This document shows, one piece after another, positions 62,992 through 64,000 of a stretch of 64,000 nucleotides of DNA. Every line of letters begins with the position of its first letter. The stretch's first letter is position 1. The notes beneath the pieces were generated by a model. The model ran no database searches, was not told where the DNA came from, and saw only the letters and a program-made list of their open reading frames with translations. Made by a program: the position numbers and the translations under genes. The DNA comes from Microbacterium sp. MM2322 (GTDB lineage Bacteria > Actinomycetota > Actinomycetes > Actinomycetales > Microbacteriaceae): the NCBI RefSeq assembly GCF_964186585.1, contig NZ_OZ075067.1, positions 806,001 to 870,000 on the forward strand, read 5' to 3'.

Positions 62992-64000
<1,009 letters not shown>

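Overview
The window is a very GC-rich chromosomal segment with dense coding on both strands, frequent 1-8 bp overlaps between genes, GTG starts, actinobacterial -10 boxes of the form TANNNT and many apparently leaderless genes. Gene content (CydABD, DUF58/MoxR/TgpA operon, small SRP RNA, Pta-AckA, Mqo, LysC with internal beta start, AspA/AnsP/AnsA) fits an actinobacterium of the Microbacteriaceae type, most like Microbacterium. The genus is an inference from style and content; no database was consulted. I see no phage, transposon, integron or CRISPR array. No stretch over 300 bases lacks a gene.

Layout. 1-3057 (minus) is the cytochrome bd operon cydA-cydB-cydD, with cydD cut by the left edge. 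3202-5424 encodes a secreted Thr/Pro-linker protein joining a Cw_binding_2-like region, a penicilloyl-serine-transferase-like domain and a C-terminal SH3-like domain. A Cys-rich winged-helix regulator and a DUF427 protein follow. 6693-11310 is a siderophore uptake operon (binding protein, two permeases, ATPase, siderophore-interacting reductase) behind an IdeR/DtxR-type iron box. 11326-18946 holds an ASCH protein, an LLM flavin oxidoreductase, a divergent NmrA/HxlR redox pair, an aldo/keto reductase, a divergent TetR/SDR pair, a TrhO-type rhodanese and a YcaQ-like winged-helix protein. 18957-26543 (minus) is a mannoside module: ROK regulator, sugar ABC transporter and GH38 alpha-mannosidase.

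26628-29404 has a GNAT acetyltransferase, a lipoprotein, an SRPBCC protein and a PEP-mutase/isocitrate-lyase-type enzyme, then tRNA-Ser(GGA). 29633-34156 (minus) is moxR-DUF58-transglutaminase. The SRP RNA gene precedes pta-ackA, a HAD phosphoglucomutase-like gene and a GH65 disaccharide phosphorylase. 41177-47098 carries a flavoprotein and an asparagine/aspartate degradation locus (GntR/FadR regulator, aspA, ansP, asparaginase) whose divergent promoter has two copies of a candidate operator. dnaX-recR follow. thrE diverges from lysC-asd; mqo-tdk, a HAD-IIB phosphatase, tRNA-Pro(CGG), a metallophosphoesterase overlapping a class A penicillin-binding protein, a RidA pair, a SnoaL-like lipoprotein and the 3' part of acs end the window.

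Non-gene signals: the heptamer GGATGCC/GGCATCC occurs about 100 times by eye count, several times the expectation from base composition, and forms inverted pairs in some intergenic hairpins. About eighteen genes have TANNNT (or close variant) followed by 6-8 nt and then the start codon, which points to leaderless transcripts.
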